Shown piece by piece: positions 18,339 through 26,615 of a stretch of DNA of 64,000 nt (the stretch's first letter is position 1; every line of letters begins with the position of its first letter). The stretch is from Rhizobium sp. TH135 (GTDB taxonomy: Bacteria > Pseudomonadota > Alphaproteobacteria > Rhizobiales > Rhizobiaceae): assembly GCF_002855515.1 (NCBI RefSeq), contig NZ_PKRP01000001.1:310001-374000 (forward strand), in the 5' to 3' direction. Made by a program: the position numbers and the translations under genes. The notes under the pieces are model-generated. The model saw only the letters and a list, made by a program, of their open reading frames with translations, was not told the DNA's origin and ran no database searches.

Positions 18339-19508
18339 TCACTCCGCAGCCACGGGGGCCGATTGGGGTTTCACGTCGCTATTGGCCGCATCCTTGTCCG
18401 CTTCACGGGCATAGTCCTTACGCTTGGCAAGATAGGCCTGGACGGTGCCGACGATGCCCTTGGGCAGGAACAGCGTGACGAAGATGAAGAGACCGCCCAG
18501 CGCAAACAGCCAGAGATCGGGGAAGGCACCGGTGAAATAGCTCTTGCCGACATTGACGAGGATCGCGCCGATGATCGGCCCGATCAGCGTGCCGCGCCCG
18601 CCGACGGCCGTCCAGACGACCACTTCGATGGAGTTCGCAGGCGCGAACTCACCCGGATTGATGATGCCGACCTGCGGCACGAAGAGCGCGCCGGCAATGC
18701 CCGCCATCATCGCCGAGACGACGAAGGTGAAAAGCTTGATGTTCTCGACCCGGTAGCCGAGGAAGCGCACGCGGCTTTCAGCATCGCGGACGCCGACCAG
18801 CACCTTGCCGAATTTCGACCGGGTGATGCCGGACGCGATGATCAGGCAGAGCGCCAGGAAGATCGCCGAGAGCGCAAAGAGCACGGCGCGTGTGCCATCC
18901 GCCTGGACGGAGAAGCCGAGGATCTCCTTGTAGTCGGTGAGACCATTATTGCCGCCGAAGCCCATGTCATTGCGGAAGAAGGCGAGCATCAGCGCATAGG
19001 TCATCGCCTGGGTGATGATCGAGAGATAAACGCCGTTGACGCGGGACCGGAAAGCAAACCAGCCGAAGACGAAAGCCAGCAGGCCGGGCACGATCAGCAC
19101 CATCGCCATGGCGACGGGGAACATGTCCATGCCATGCCAGAACCACGGCAGTTCCTTCCAGTTCAGGAAGACCATGAAGTCCGGCAGGATTGGATCGCCA
19201 TAGACGCCACGGGAGCCGATCTGGCGCATCAGATACATGCCCATCGCATAGCCGCCGAGCGCGAAGAAGGCGCCGTGGCCGAGCGAGAGGATGCCGCAGT
19301 ACCCCCAGACGAGATCGAGTGCGAGCGCCAGCAGCGCATAGCAGAGATACTTGCCGAGCAGCGACATGACATAGGTCGGTACATGCAGAGCGCTATCGGG
19401 CGGGGTGAGCAGGTTGAGCGCCGGAATGAGCAATGCGAAGGCGATGAGGATGCCAGCGGCAATGAGGATCTTGCCTTCGAGTGCGCGCAGAATGAAGCCG
19501 GTAATCAT
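18339..19508 (-). CDS. urtC: Urea ABC transporter permease UrtC
   Basis: A 389-residue LivM-type membrane protein with about ten helices and the typical GYCGILSLGHGAFFALGGYAMGMYL and VVWTAVGGRGTLIGPIIGAI segments. The frame is open to 19958, inside urtB. The ATG at 19508 forms an ATGA overlap with the urtB stop, so it is the coupled start. Confidence 0.94.
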   Translation of the reverse strand: MITGFILRALEGKILIAAGILIAFALLIPALNLLTPPDSALHVPTYVMSLLGKYLCYALLALALDLVWGYCGILSLGHGAFFALGGYAMGMYLMRQIGSRGVYGDPILPDFMVFLNWKELPWFWHGMDMFPVAMAMVLIVPGLLAFVFGWFAFRSRVNGVYLSIITQAMTYALMLAFFRNDMGFGGNNGLTDYKEILGFSVQADGTRAVLFALSAIFLALCLIIASGITRSKFGKVLVGVRDAESRVRFLGYRVENIKLFTFVVSAMMAGIAGALFVPQVGIINPGEFAPANSIEVVVWTAVGGRGTLIGPIIGAILVNVGKSYFTGAFPDLWLFALGGLFIFVTLFLPKGIVGTVQAYLAKRKDYAREADKDAANSDVKPQSAPVAAE

Positions 19509-21109
19509 GCTTCCACCGCCCTTCCCTTGAGCGCGAACAGGCCGCGCGGTCGTTTCTGGATGAAGAGGATGATCAGGACGAGCACGAGGATCTTGCCGAG
19601 CACGGCGCCGACCGAGGGTTCGAGGAACTTGTTGAGGATGCCGAGCGACAAGGCGCCAACCAGAGTGCCCCAGAGATTGCCGACGCCACCGAAGACCACG
19701 ACCATGAAACTGTCGATGATATAGGCCTGGCCGAGGTTCGGAGAGACGTTGTCGATCTGGCTGAGTGCCACCCCGGCAATGCCGGCAATGCCCGAGCCGA
19801 GCGCAAAGGTGAAGGCATCGACCCAGGGGGTGCGGATGCCCATGGACGAGGCCATGCGGCGGTTTTGGGTGACGGCACGCATCTGCAGGCCGAAGGCGGA
19901 CTTCTTCATCAGCGCGAGCAGCGCAAAGAAGATGGTGAGCGAGAAGAGCACGATCCACATGCGGTTCCAGGTGATCGTCATGCCGCCCAGCGCAAACGAG
20001 CCGGACATCCAGGACGGGTTGCCGACTTCCTGGTTGGTGGGTCCGAAGATCGTGCGGATCGTCTGCTGGAGGATGAGGGAAATGCCCCAGGTGGCGAGCA
20101 GCGTCTCAAGCGGCCGGCCATAGAGGAAGCGAATGACGCCGCGCTCGATCACGAGGCCGATCGCGGCCGTGACCAGGAAGGCAACCGGAAGCGCGATGGC
20201 CAGCGACCAGTCGAAGAGATCGGGATAGCTGGTGCGGATGACCTGCTGCGCCATGAAGGTGGAATAGGCGCCGATCATCACCATCTCGCCATGCGCCATG
20301 TTGATGATGCCCATGACGCCGAAGGTGATGGCAAGACCGATGGCCGCCAGCAGCAGTACAGAGCCGAGCGAAATGCCGTACCAGACATTCTGCGCGCCAT
20401 CCCAGAACAGCAACTGCCCCTCAAGGCCGGTAATCGCCGCGTCGAGATCGGGTTTCAGGCTTTCGTCGATGGTGGAGGAAACCGACATCAGGATGCCGAT
20501 CGCCTCCCGCCCGCCGAGTGAGGCGACGGTGTCGATGGCGGCACGCTTTTCGTCGGCGGAACGGTCGGACGCAAGCACCGAAACGGCGCGTGCTTCTTCC
20601 ATGCGCGCCTTGACTTCCCGGTCTTGTTCGGTGGCGAGGGCAGCCTCGACAAGGTCGAGGTTCTCGGCGCTCGGCGATTGGAGCACCGCCTGTGCGGCCG
20701 CGAGCCGGACACTGCGATCCGGGCTGAGCAGCGTCAAGCCGCCCAGCGCCGAGCGGATGGCGCGGCGCAGGCTATTGTTGACCTTGACCTTGGTGAAGGC
20801 GCCCTTCGGCTCCTCCCCAACAGTCTCGCCCGTCAGCGGATCGATGGCCGCAAGGTTGCTGCCGGCAGGCTTGGTGATGAACACCTGACTGTCCGACTTG
20901 CGGACATAGAGATCACCCTCTGCAAAAGCTTCGAGCGCCGGCACGACCCGGGGATCGGCGGTGGCCGCGATCTGCCCGAGCAATTCTTCGGCCTGCTTGA
21001 AATTGGCTTTTCCGAGAGCGTTGATGAGATCTTTGGGATCGCTCTGCGCGAAGGAAGGCGCGGCGAAGGAAAGGAATAGGAAGGCGAGTGTGATGAAACG
21101 GATAAGCAT
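19505..21109 (-). CDS. urtB: Urea ABC transporter permease UrtB
   Basis: A 534-residue LivH-type permease. It carries the UrtB-specific N-terminal periplasmic extension: a signal peptide ending at FAQSD, then about 220 residues with HEAT-like helices. The membrane domain of about 300 residues follows (GVMGIINMAHGEMVMIGAYSTF, ERGVIRFLYGRPLETLLATWGISL, VVVFGGVGNLWGTLVGA). It is coupled to urtC. Confidence 0.94.
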   Translation of the reverse strand: MLIRFITLAFLFLSFAAPSFAQSDPKDLINALGKANFKQAEELLGQIAATADPRVVPALEAFAEGDLYVRKSDSQVFITKPAGSNLAAIDPLTGETVGEEPKGAFTKVKVNNSLRRAIRSALGGLTLLSPDRSVRLAAAQAVLQSPSAENLDLVEAALATEQDREVKARMEEARAVSVLASDRSADEKRAAIDTVASLGGREAIGILMSVSSTIDESLKPDLDAAITGLEGQLLFWDGAQNVWYGISLGSVLLLAAIGLAITFGVMGIINMAHGEMVMIGAYSTFMAQQVIRTSYPDLFDWSLAIALPVAFLVTAAIGLVIERGVIRFLYGRPLETLLATWGISLILQQTIRTIFGPTNQEVGNPSWMSGSFALGGMTITWNRMWIVLFSLTIFFALLALMKKSAFGLQMRAVTQNRRMASSMGIRTPWVDAFTFALGSGIAGIAGVALSQIDNVSPNLGQAYIIDSFMVVVFGGVGNLWGTLVGALSLGILNKFLEPSVGAVLGKILVLVLIILFIQKRPRGLFALKGRAVEA

Positions 21110-21149
21110 TCTGTTGTCCCCCGGTTGGCGGGGCGGCGGAGCTCGAAAA

Positions 21150-21340
21150 GCCCCTCATCCGCCTGCCGGCACCTCCTCCCCGCGAACGGGCAGAAGGGGT
21201 AGTTCCGCTATGGGCGGTTTGCGAACACCCTCCCCTTGAGGGGGAGGGTCGAACCGAAGGTTCGGGGTGGGGTGATACCAACGACAAGCCCCACCCATCG
21301 CTGAGCGATGACCTCCCCCTGAAGGGGGAGGTAGGAGAAA
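21150..21340. repeat. Second intergenic repeat cluster, between urtA and urtB
   Basis: Between urtA and urtB lies a run of hairpin-forming units: CCCCTCATCC-type sequence at the start, ACCCTCCCCTTGAGGGGGAGGGT near 21228-21250, and ACCTCCCCCTGAAGGGGGAGGT near 21311-21332. The units resemble those of the urtD-urtE element (C-rich and G-rich arms around a short loop). Part of the first may also act as a partial terminator after urtA, leaving the binding protein in excess over the permeases, as is common for such operons. Confidence 0.65.
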
Positions 21341-21345
21341 GCTGA

Positions 21346-22635
21346 TCAGCTACCCTTGCCCCCGCACTTGCCGGTGGCGACGTTGAAGTTGCCGCACTCC
21401 ATCGGCTTGCGCCAATCGGAGATCAGATCCTTGGAGTCGGGCAGGTAATCCGACCATTCGTCACCGACGACAGACGGGGTCTGCTGGACGATTTCGAACT
21501 GGCCGTCGGCCTGGATTTCACCGATCAGCACCGGCTTGGTGATGTGGTGGTTCGGCATGACGGTCGAGGTGCCGCCAGACAGGTTCGGAACGGCAACGCC
21601 GATGATGCTATCGAGAACCGCGTCGGTCTCGGTCGTGCCGGCAGCTTCGACGGCAGCAACCCAGGCCTGGAAGCCGATATAGGCCGCTTCCATCGGGTCG
21701 TTGGTCACGCGCTTGTCGTTCTTGGTGAAGGCATGCCAGGTCTTGATGAACTCGGCATTGACGGGTGCGTCTACGGACTGGAAGTAGTTCCAGGCAGCCA
21801 GATGGCCGACCAGCGGAGCCGTGTCGAGGCCGGCGAGCTCTTCTTCACCGACGGAGAAGGCGACGACCGGAATGTCTTCGGCCTTGATGCCCTGGTTGCC
21901 CAGTTCCTTGTAGAAGGGAACGTTCGCGTCACCGTTGATGGTGGAGACAACGGCGGTCTTCTTGCCTTCCGAGCCGAACTTCTTGATGTCGGAGACGATG
22001 GTCTGCCAGTCGGAATGACCGAACGGCGTGTAGTTGATCATGATGTCTTCTTCGGCAACGCCCTTCGACATCAGATAGGCTTTGAGGATCTTGTTGGTCG
22101 TCTGCGGATAGACGTAGTCGGTGCCGGCAAGAACCCAACGCTCGACGCCTTCGTTTTCGGCCAGGTAATCGACGGCCGGGATGGCCTGCTGGTTCGGAGC
22201 AGCACCGGTGTAGAAGATGTTGCGCGAGGATTCTTCACCCTCGTACTGGACCGGGTAGAAGAGGATCGAGTTCAGCTCTTCGAAAACGGGCAGAACGGAC
22301 TTGCGCGAGGACGAGGTCCAGCAACCGAAGACGGCCGCAACCTTGTCCTTCTCGATCAGCTCGCGCGCCTTTTCGGCAAACAGCGGCCAGTCGGAGGCCG
22401 GGTCAACGACGACGGCTTCGAGCTTCTTGCCGAGAACGCCACCCTTCTTGTTCTGCTCTTCGACTAGCATCAGCATGGCGTCTTTCAGCGTCGTTTCAGA
22501 GATCGCCATCGTGCCGGACAGCGAATGCAGAACGCCGATCTTGATCGTGTCTTCCTGGGCGAAGGCGCCGTGGAAGGCCGTCGTCGACAGCATGGCGCCG
22601 AGCAGCGCGCCTGTCAGTTTCATCTTCATGGACAT
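21346..22635 (-). CDS. urtA: Urea ABC transporter substrate-binding protein UrtA
   Basis: A 429-residue periplasmic receptor with a signal peptide ending at FHGAFAQED. It has the UrtA opening IKIGVLHSLSGTMAISETTLKDAMLMLVEEQNKKGG and the segments FGCWTSSSRKSVLPVFEELNSILFYPVQYEGEE and VLAGTDYVYPQTTNKI. These distinguish urea/short-amide binding proteins from LivJ. GAGGGG lies 9 nt before the ATG at 22635. First gene of the urea block. Confidence 0.95.
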   Translation of the reverse strand: MSMKMKLTGALLGAMLSTTAFHGAFAQEDTIKIGVLHSLSGTMAISETTLKDAMLMLVEEQNKKGGVLGKKLEAVVVDPASDWPLFAEKARELIEKDKVAAVFGCWTSSSRKSVLPVFEELNSILFYPVQYEGEESSRNIFYTGAAPNQQAIPAVDYLAENEGVERWVLAGTDYVYPQTTNKILKAYLMSKGVAEEDIMINYTPFGHSDWQTIVSDIKKFGSEGKKTAVVSTINGDANVPFYKELGNQGIKAEDIPVVAFSVGEEELAGLDTAPLVGHLAAWNYFQSVDAPVNAEFIKTWHAFTKNDKRVTNDPMEAAYIGFQAWVAAVEAAGTTETDAVLDSIIGVAVPNLSGGTSTVMPNHHITKPVLIGEIQADGQFEIVQQTPSVVGDEWSDYLPDSKDLISDWRKPMECGNFNVATGKCGGKGS

Positions 22636-22668
22636 TGTTGTGATCCCCTCTTCTTGGTCGCAACCGGT

Positions 22669-22688
22669 CGGTTAATGAGTGTTAACCG
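22669..22688. promoter_or_regulatory. Inverted repeat in the urtA leader (CGGTTAA-N6-TTAACCG)
   Basis: A perfect 7-bp inverted repeat with a 6-bp spacer lies 34-53 bp before the urtA start codon. It may be an operator or a hairpin in the mRNA leader. It is not a CtrA box, because the spacing between TTAA halves is six, not seven. Confidence 0.45.
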
Positions 22689-22729
22689 TTGCTGAAGGGG
22701 ACTATCCGATGCCGCAGTGCAAAACCGTA

Positions 22730-22745
22730 TACGTCGTTTGACGTA
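22730..22745. promoter_or_regulatory. Inverted repeat upstream of urtA (TACGTC-GTTT-GACGTA)
   Basis: A perfect 6-4-6 inverted repeat about 95 bp before urtA, overlapped on one side by the palindrome CGTATACG (22726-22733). Its size suits a dimeric helix-turn-helix protein such as a LuxR/NarL-type response regulator. A related TACGTTC direct repeat occurs upstream of the DUF5680 gene. The binding protein is unknown. Confidence 0.45.
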
Positions 22746-22881
22746 GGTCGGGGGGTAAAAGTGGGAACAGGACGGCGTCCGGGCACGTTCGGCCCTCCAT
22801 CGTCTTTGCCCGATACGATGACGGCTTGTTCGGCGCCGTGGCGACATCGTATATAAGGGACGACCGAACAAAGGAATTGCC

Positions 22882-23457
22882 ATGCTGTTGCCACCCCGTC
22901 GAGACGCCCTGAAACAGGCGACATCAAGTGCCCATGCCGCACTTGATGAGATGGTGGGCGGCTTCGCAACGGTCGCCGACTACCGCCGCTACCTTCAGGG
23001 TATCGCCGCCTTTCGGTTGCCCGTGGAGGCCTGGCTTTCCACAAACGCGTTGCCTCAAGCTTTTTCCGACTGGCAACCCGGCCTCGTCCACGAGGAACTG
23101 AAGGCCGACCTGTCCGACCTCGACACGCCGGAACCTCTGGTTGACCGCCCGTTTTCTCCGCCGGAGGGCGAAGGCGTAATCGGCCTCCTCTATGTGCTGG
23201 AAGGCTCATCGCTCGGCGCCCGACTTCTCGCGAAGCGGGCCGAGGCGCTTGGTTTCTCCGCCGATTTCGGCGCCCGACATCTTTTTTCTCAGGCACGGAA
23301 CTTTTCGAACTGGCGTGCGTTTTCGGAGCGTATGGAGAACGTGCGTGGATACGACGCCCGCGCAGCCGCGCACTGGGCAAACACCGCTTTCGACTATGCC
23401 CGTGATGCTTTCGAAAGCGCTATGAATGTTGACCACGCCTGCCGTCGATCTAACTAA
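22882..23457 (+). CDS. bphO: Biliverdin-producing heme oxygenase BphO
   Basis: A 191-residue bacterial heme oxygenase that opens heme to biliverdin, the chromophore of bacteriophytochromes. The likely proximal heme ligand is H18 in KQATSSAHAALDEM, and the distal helix region is LYVLEGSSLGARLL with the conserved G-S-x-G. AAGGA lies just upstream of the ATG. The 3' end overlaps the phytochrome gene by 32 bp, a classic chromophore/apoprotein operon. Confidence 0.92.
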   Translation: MLLPPRRDALKQATSSAHAALDEMVGGFATVADYRRYLQGIAAFRLPVEAWLSTNALPQAFSDWQPGLVHEELKADLSDLDTPEPLVDRPFSPPEGEGVIGLLYVLEGSSLGARLLAKRAEALGFSADFGARHLFSQARNFSNWRAFSERMENVRGYDARAAAHWANTAFDYARDAFESAMNVDHACRRSN

Positions 23458-25981
23458 TTGCGATCGCGAGCCGATCCATATTCCCGGATCCATTCAGCCG
23501 CACGGCTGTCTTCTCGCCTGCGATTTACCGATCACGACGATCCGTCGCCACTCGGCCAATGCGTCAGAGATGCTGGGCGGGCCCCGCCGCCTCGATGGAA
23601 TTTCGGTTGTCGAACTTCTGGGCGAAGACGTCACGCATGACATCCGCAATGCGATCGCAGCGGCACCGGATGCGAGCCGCCCGGCTGTCATTGCCCACCT
23701 GCTTTTGCCGAACGGCCGATATTTCGATGTCGCCGTGCATCGCCAGAAGCAGGGCGCCATCCTGGAATTCGAGCCGTCCCTGAGACGGACCCAGCCTCTT
23801 CAGCTCGCACGTGAGATGATCGGTCGGATCAAGGACATCAATGACATCGACCTCCTGATCACTGCATCCGCGAAACTCGTTCGCACCGTGCTCGGCTACG
23901 ACCGCGTCATGATCTACCGCTTCGAGGACGATGGTTCTGGCAAGGTCGCAAGCGAGGCCAAGCGCCACGACCTTGAGAGCTTCCTCGGCCAGTACTTTCC
24001 CGCGACCGACATCCCGCGTCAGGCCCGGATCCTCTACATGCAGAACCCGATCCGCGTCATTTCGGACGCGCGCGGACTGCGGGTGAACCTGGTGCCCGAG
24101 GCAGAAGAGCAAGCCTCACCGCTCGACCTCTCCTTTGCCCACCTGCGCAGCGTCTCGCCCATCCATTGCGAATACCTGCGCAACATGGGTGTTTCCGCCT
24201 CCATGTCGATCTCGGTGATTGTCGACGACCGCTTGTGGGGCTTGATCGCCTGCCATCACTACGCGCCGAAGACACTGACCATGTCGGAGCGGATCGCGGC
24301 CGAAATGTTCGGCGAGTTCTTTTCGCTGCATCTTCTGGCGCTGAAGCAGAAGCGCAAGCTCGACATCGCAAATGAAGCGCGTCGATCGCTGGACCGCTTC
24401 CTGCAGGCCGCGTCGCACCACGTTGACCTCGATGACATCCTGATGGCAGCCCTGCCCGAGTTCCAGACACTCTTTGCCTGCGATGGCGTGGGCATGTGGA
24501 TGAACGGGCGCTGGACTGCGATCGGCGCTGCCCCACCGCCGGGGCGCGAAGTGGATCTTGCACACTTCATACGAGATGTCGCCGACGGCCGGATCTGGTC
24601 GACGAAGACACTCTCGCATGATTATCCGCCGGCAGCCGACTATTTCGAAGACGTATCCGGCGTCATGGCGGTTCCGCTGTCGCAGATCCCGCGCGATTAC
24701 CTCTTCTTCTTCCGCAAGGAACGCCTGCAAACGCTGAACTGGGCGGGCAATCCGGAAAAGACCTATGAGACAGGCCCTCTCGGCGATCGATTGACGCCAC
24801 GCAAGAGCTTCGCCCTGTGGAAGGAAACCGTTCAGCGGCAGGCGACACCATGGCGCGATTCCGACCTTGAGATCGCCGAAGCGATCCGGTCGGCAACCGT
24901 CGAGATCGTGCTGCGCCACAACGAGCTGATGGAAGAAGAACGCAGCAAGTCGGACGTGCGTCAGCGCATGCTGAACGAGGAACTGAACCACCGCGTGAAG
25001 AACATTCTGGCGGTCATCAAGTCGCTCGTCACCTGGCCGTCACAGGATCAGGTTCCGATCGACGACTATATCGGCTCGCTGCGTGGTCGCATTCATGCAC
25101 TCTCGCATGCCCATGACCAGTTGACCCGCGGTGGCGGTGGCGGCACGCTCGGTGACCTGCTCGAGGCGGAACTCCTGCCCTATCGCGCCGGTCGAAGCTC
25201 GATCAACATTGGCGGCCCTGCGGCCACGCTGGATGCCCGCGCCCATGCTGTGGCAGCGCTCGTGATCCACGAACTCTGCACCAATGCTGCCAAGTACGGT
25301 GCGCTTTCGCGCGATGGCGGGGCCCTCGATGTGACTTGGGAAGAGCTCGAGGATGGCGATTGCATCTTGCGCTGGCGCGAAAATGGCGGTCCAACGGTTG
25401 GGCCGATTGGACGCAAGGGTTTCGGAACGGCACTGATCGAGAGAAGCATCCCTTACGATCTTGGCGGCACGAGCAGTCTCGACTACCGACCGGAAGGCCT
25501 CTATGCAGAGTTTCGTCTGCCCGGCCGGTTTTTGACTTGGGAAAACGAACCAACGCGTTCGGGGAAGGGTCAGGCCATGGATAGCCAGGCAGCGGTTGAA
25601 CCCGTCAGCATTGCAGGTCTGCCGGTCCTGCTCGTGGAGGATCAGGTGCTGATCGCCATGGACGCGGAGATGATGCTTGCCGACGCTGGCATCGACGTCA
25701 TCGTGACGGCAAGTTCGAGCACCGACGCGCTGAACCGCCTGAAGACCTTCACGCCCTCGATTGCCATTCTCGACATCAATCTCGGACGCGACACCTCAGT
25801 CCCGGTGGCCGAGGAACTGCAGCGACGCGGAATCCCCTTCGTCTTTGCCACCGGTTACGATGACCGGTCGGTGGTGCCCGACGAGCTTTTGTCGATCCCG
25901 GTCGTGCGCAAGCCCTATGACGCAAACGCCCTCGTCAAGGCGCTGTCGGACCGCCTGGCGGCAACAGACCCCGCGCACTGA
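23426..25981 (+). CDS. bphP: Bacteriophytochrome: PAS-GAF-PHY, HWE histidine kinase and receiver
   Basis: An 851-residue red/far-red photoreceptor. The biliverdin-binding cysteine is C12, close to the N terminus, as in bacterial phytochromes. Domains: PAS (about 16-120), GAF (about 130-300, with the PATDIP motif and D195), PHY (about 320-500, with the tongue motif PRKSF near 458), HWE kinase (His H522 in NHRVKN, asparagine box NAAKYG, late W-x-E motif), and a C-terminal receiver (about 730-845, phosphoacceptor in ILDIN). The layout matches Agrobacterium Agp2/AtBphP2, a bathy-phytochrome. Whether this one has a Pfr ground state cannot be read. It overlaps bphO. Confidence 0.94.
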   Translation: MLTTPAVDLTNCDREPIHIPGSIQPHGCLLACDLPITTIRRHSANASEMLGGPRRLDGISVVELLGEDVTHDIRNAIAAAPDASRPAVIAHLLLPNGRYFDVAVHRQKQGAILEFEPSLRRTQPLQLAREMIGRIKDINDIDLLITASAKLVRTVLGYDRVMIYRFEDDGSGKVASEAKRHDLESFLGQYFPATDIPRQARILYMQNPIRVISDARGLRVNLVPEAEEQASPLDLSFAHLRSVSPIHCEYLRNMGVSASMSISVIVDDRLWGLIACHHYAPKTLTMSERIAAEMFGEFFSLHLLALKQKRKLDIANEARRSLDRFLQAASHHVDLDDILMAALPEFQTLFACDGVGMWMNGRWTAIGAAPPPGREVDLAHFIRDVADGRIWSTKTLSHDYPPAADYFEDVSGVMAVPLSQIPRDYLFFFRKERLQTLNWAGNPEKTYETGPLGDRLTPRKSFALWKETVQRQATPWRDSDLEIAEAIRSATVEIVLRHNELMEEERSKSDVRQRMLNEELNHRVKNILAVIKSLVTWPSQDQVPIDDYIGSLRGRIHALSHAHDQLTRGGGGGTLGDLLEAELLPYRAGRSSINIGGPAATLDARAHAVAALVIHELCTNAAKYGALSRDGGALDVTWEELEDGDCILRWRENGGPTVGPIGRKGFGTALIERSIPYDLGGTSSLDYRPEGLYAEFRLPGRFLTWENEPTRSGKGQAMDSQAAVEPVSIAGLPVLLVEDQVLIAMDAEMMLADAGIDVIVTASSSTDALNRLKTFTPSIAILDINLGRDTSVPVAEELQRRGIPFVFATGYDDRSVVPDELLSIPVVRKPYDANALVKALSDRLAATDPAH

Positions 25982-26000
25982 AGGCACGAACTCGACGTCA

Positions 26001-26021
26001 AACCCTTGGATTGACAGGGTT
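26001..26021 (+). terminator. Weak hairpin after the phytochrome gene
   Basis: A 6-bp inverted repeat, AACCCT at 26001-26006 and AGGGTT at 26016-26021, with a 9-nt loop, lies 20 bp after the stop codon. No proper T-run follows, so termination is doubtful. Confidence 0.3.
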
Positions 26022-26042
26022 GTCACCAACCAACATAAACCC

Positions 26043-26060
26043 TACGTTCTCTTTACGTTC
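26043..26060 (+). promoter_or_regulatory. Direct repeat TACGTTC x2, 11 bp apart, before the DUF5680 gene
   Basis: Two identical heptamers TACGTTC (26043-26049 and 26054-26060) start 11 bp apart, one helical turn. They lie just upstream of the AGGAGG ribosome binding site of the next gene. Tandem heptamers on one DNA face are typical of response-regulator sites. Confidence 0.35.
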
Positions 26061-26077
26061 CAGAACAGGAGGGAAAC

Positions 26078-26536
26078 ATGGAGGCGTTGGAGATCTTCAT
26101 CGTCGAGGCCAAGGCCGTCACCTATGTGAGCGGCAAGCATCAGGCCTCCGTATCCACCCGTCCCGGTGCCTGCGACATCGCCTATGAGCGGGGCCGGTTT
26201 CGCTATCTCGACAGCTATTTCGGCGGAACGGACTTTCTCGGCCAGGAAGTCATTTGGGAAGACGCGACCCCGGTCTGGGCTATGAACTGTTACGGCCGCA
26301 TCCTCGATCCGCAAAACTTCGATGGCGAACGCGCCGGCACCGTTATAAAGCAGGCGCTCAGCGCCCTTTATCAGGAAAAGCGCTTCCTCGGCGGCTTCGC
26401 CTACCAGCATGCTCTCGGGGAATATGTCGATCAATCCGTGGGCGACTACAGCAGTTTCCTCGGTGTCGAGCGCATTCTGGTCAACGACCGGGTCGTCTAT
26501 CAGCTCGACTATCAGGGAGGCCTGATCAAGCCCTGA
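26078..26536 (+). CDS. DUF5680 domain protein
   Basis: A 152-residue cytoplasmic protein that appears to consist of a single DUF5680 domain: FIVEAKAVTYVSGK, IAYERGRFRYLDSYFGGTDFLGQEVIWED, PVWAMNCYGRILD, and the end VYQLDYQGGLIKP. In other bacteria the same domain is attached to XRE-type DNA-binding domains. It stands alone here. A strong CAGGAGGG site precedes the ATG. Function unknown. It sits between the phytochrome and the sensor kinase, 77 bp before the latter. Confidence 0.75.
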   Translation: MEALEIFIVEAKAVTYVSGKHQASVSTRPGACDIAYERGRFRYLDSYFGGTDFLGQEVIWEDATPVWAMNCYGRILDPQNFDGERAGTVIKQALSALYQEKRFLGGFAYQHALGEYVDQSVGDYSSFLGVERILVNDRVVYQLDYQGGLIKP

Positions 26537-26568
26537 CGGCCCTTGCTATTCTGGACAATCCCGTGAAA

Positions 26569-26615
26569 ATGCCTAAAGGAAAGCCAATCCAACAAAGGCG
26601 CTAGATTTTAGGCAT
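26569..26615 (+). promoter_or_regulatory. Inverted repeat covering the start codon of the sensor kinase gene
   Basis: ATGCCTAAA at 26569-26577 is exactly complementary to TTTAGGCAT at 26607-26615, which contains the first two bases of the kinase start codon (ATG at 26614). The loop is 29 nt. Folding in the mRNA would occlude the start codon, which also lacks a good ribosome binding site. It may equally be a DNA operator. Confidence 0.4.

Noticed and set aside
18318-19724. A 468-residue frame antisense to urtC and urtB
   Set aside because: Highly acidic and His-rich without structure, opposite membrane protein genes. Explained as a shadow.
17395-21345. CRISPR-like repeats in the urt operon gaps
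   Set aside because: The units are palindromic intergenic hairpins, irregularly spaced, without uniform spacers or cas genes.
22672-22685. TTAA-N6-TTAA in the urtA leader as a CtrA box
   Set aside because: The spacer is six, not seven, and the full inverted repeat CGGTTAA/TTAACCG explains it better.
22636-22881. A sigma-54/NtrC promoter for the urea operon
   Set aside because: I looked for TGGCAC-N5-TTGC-type sequence on the minus strand and found no acceptable match, so I do not call one.
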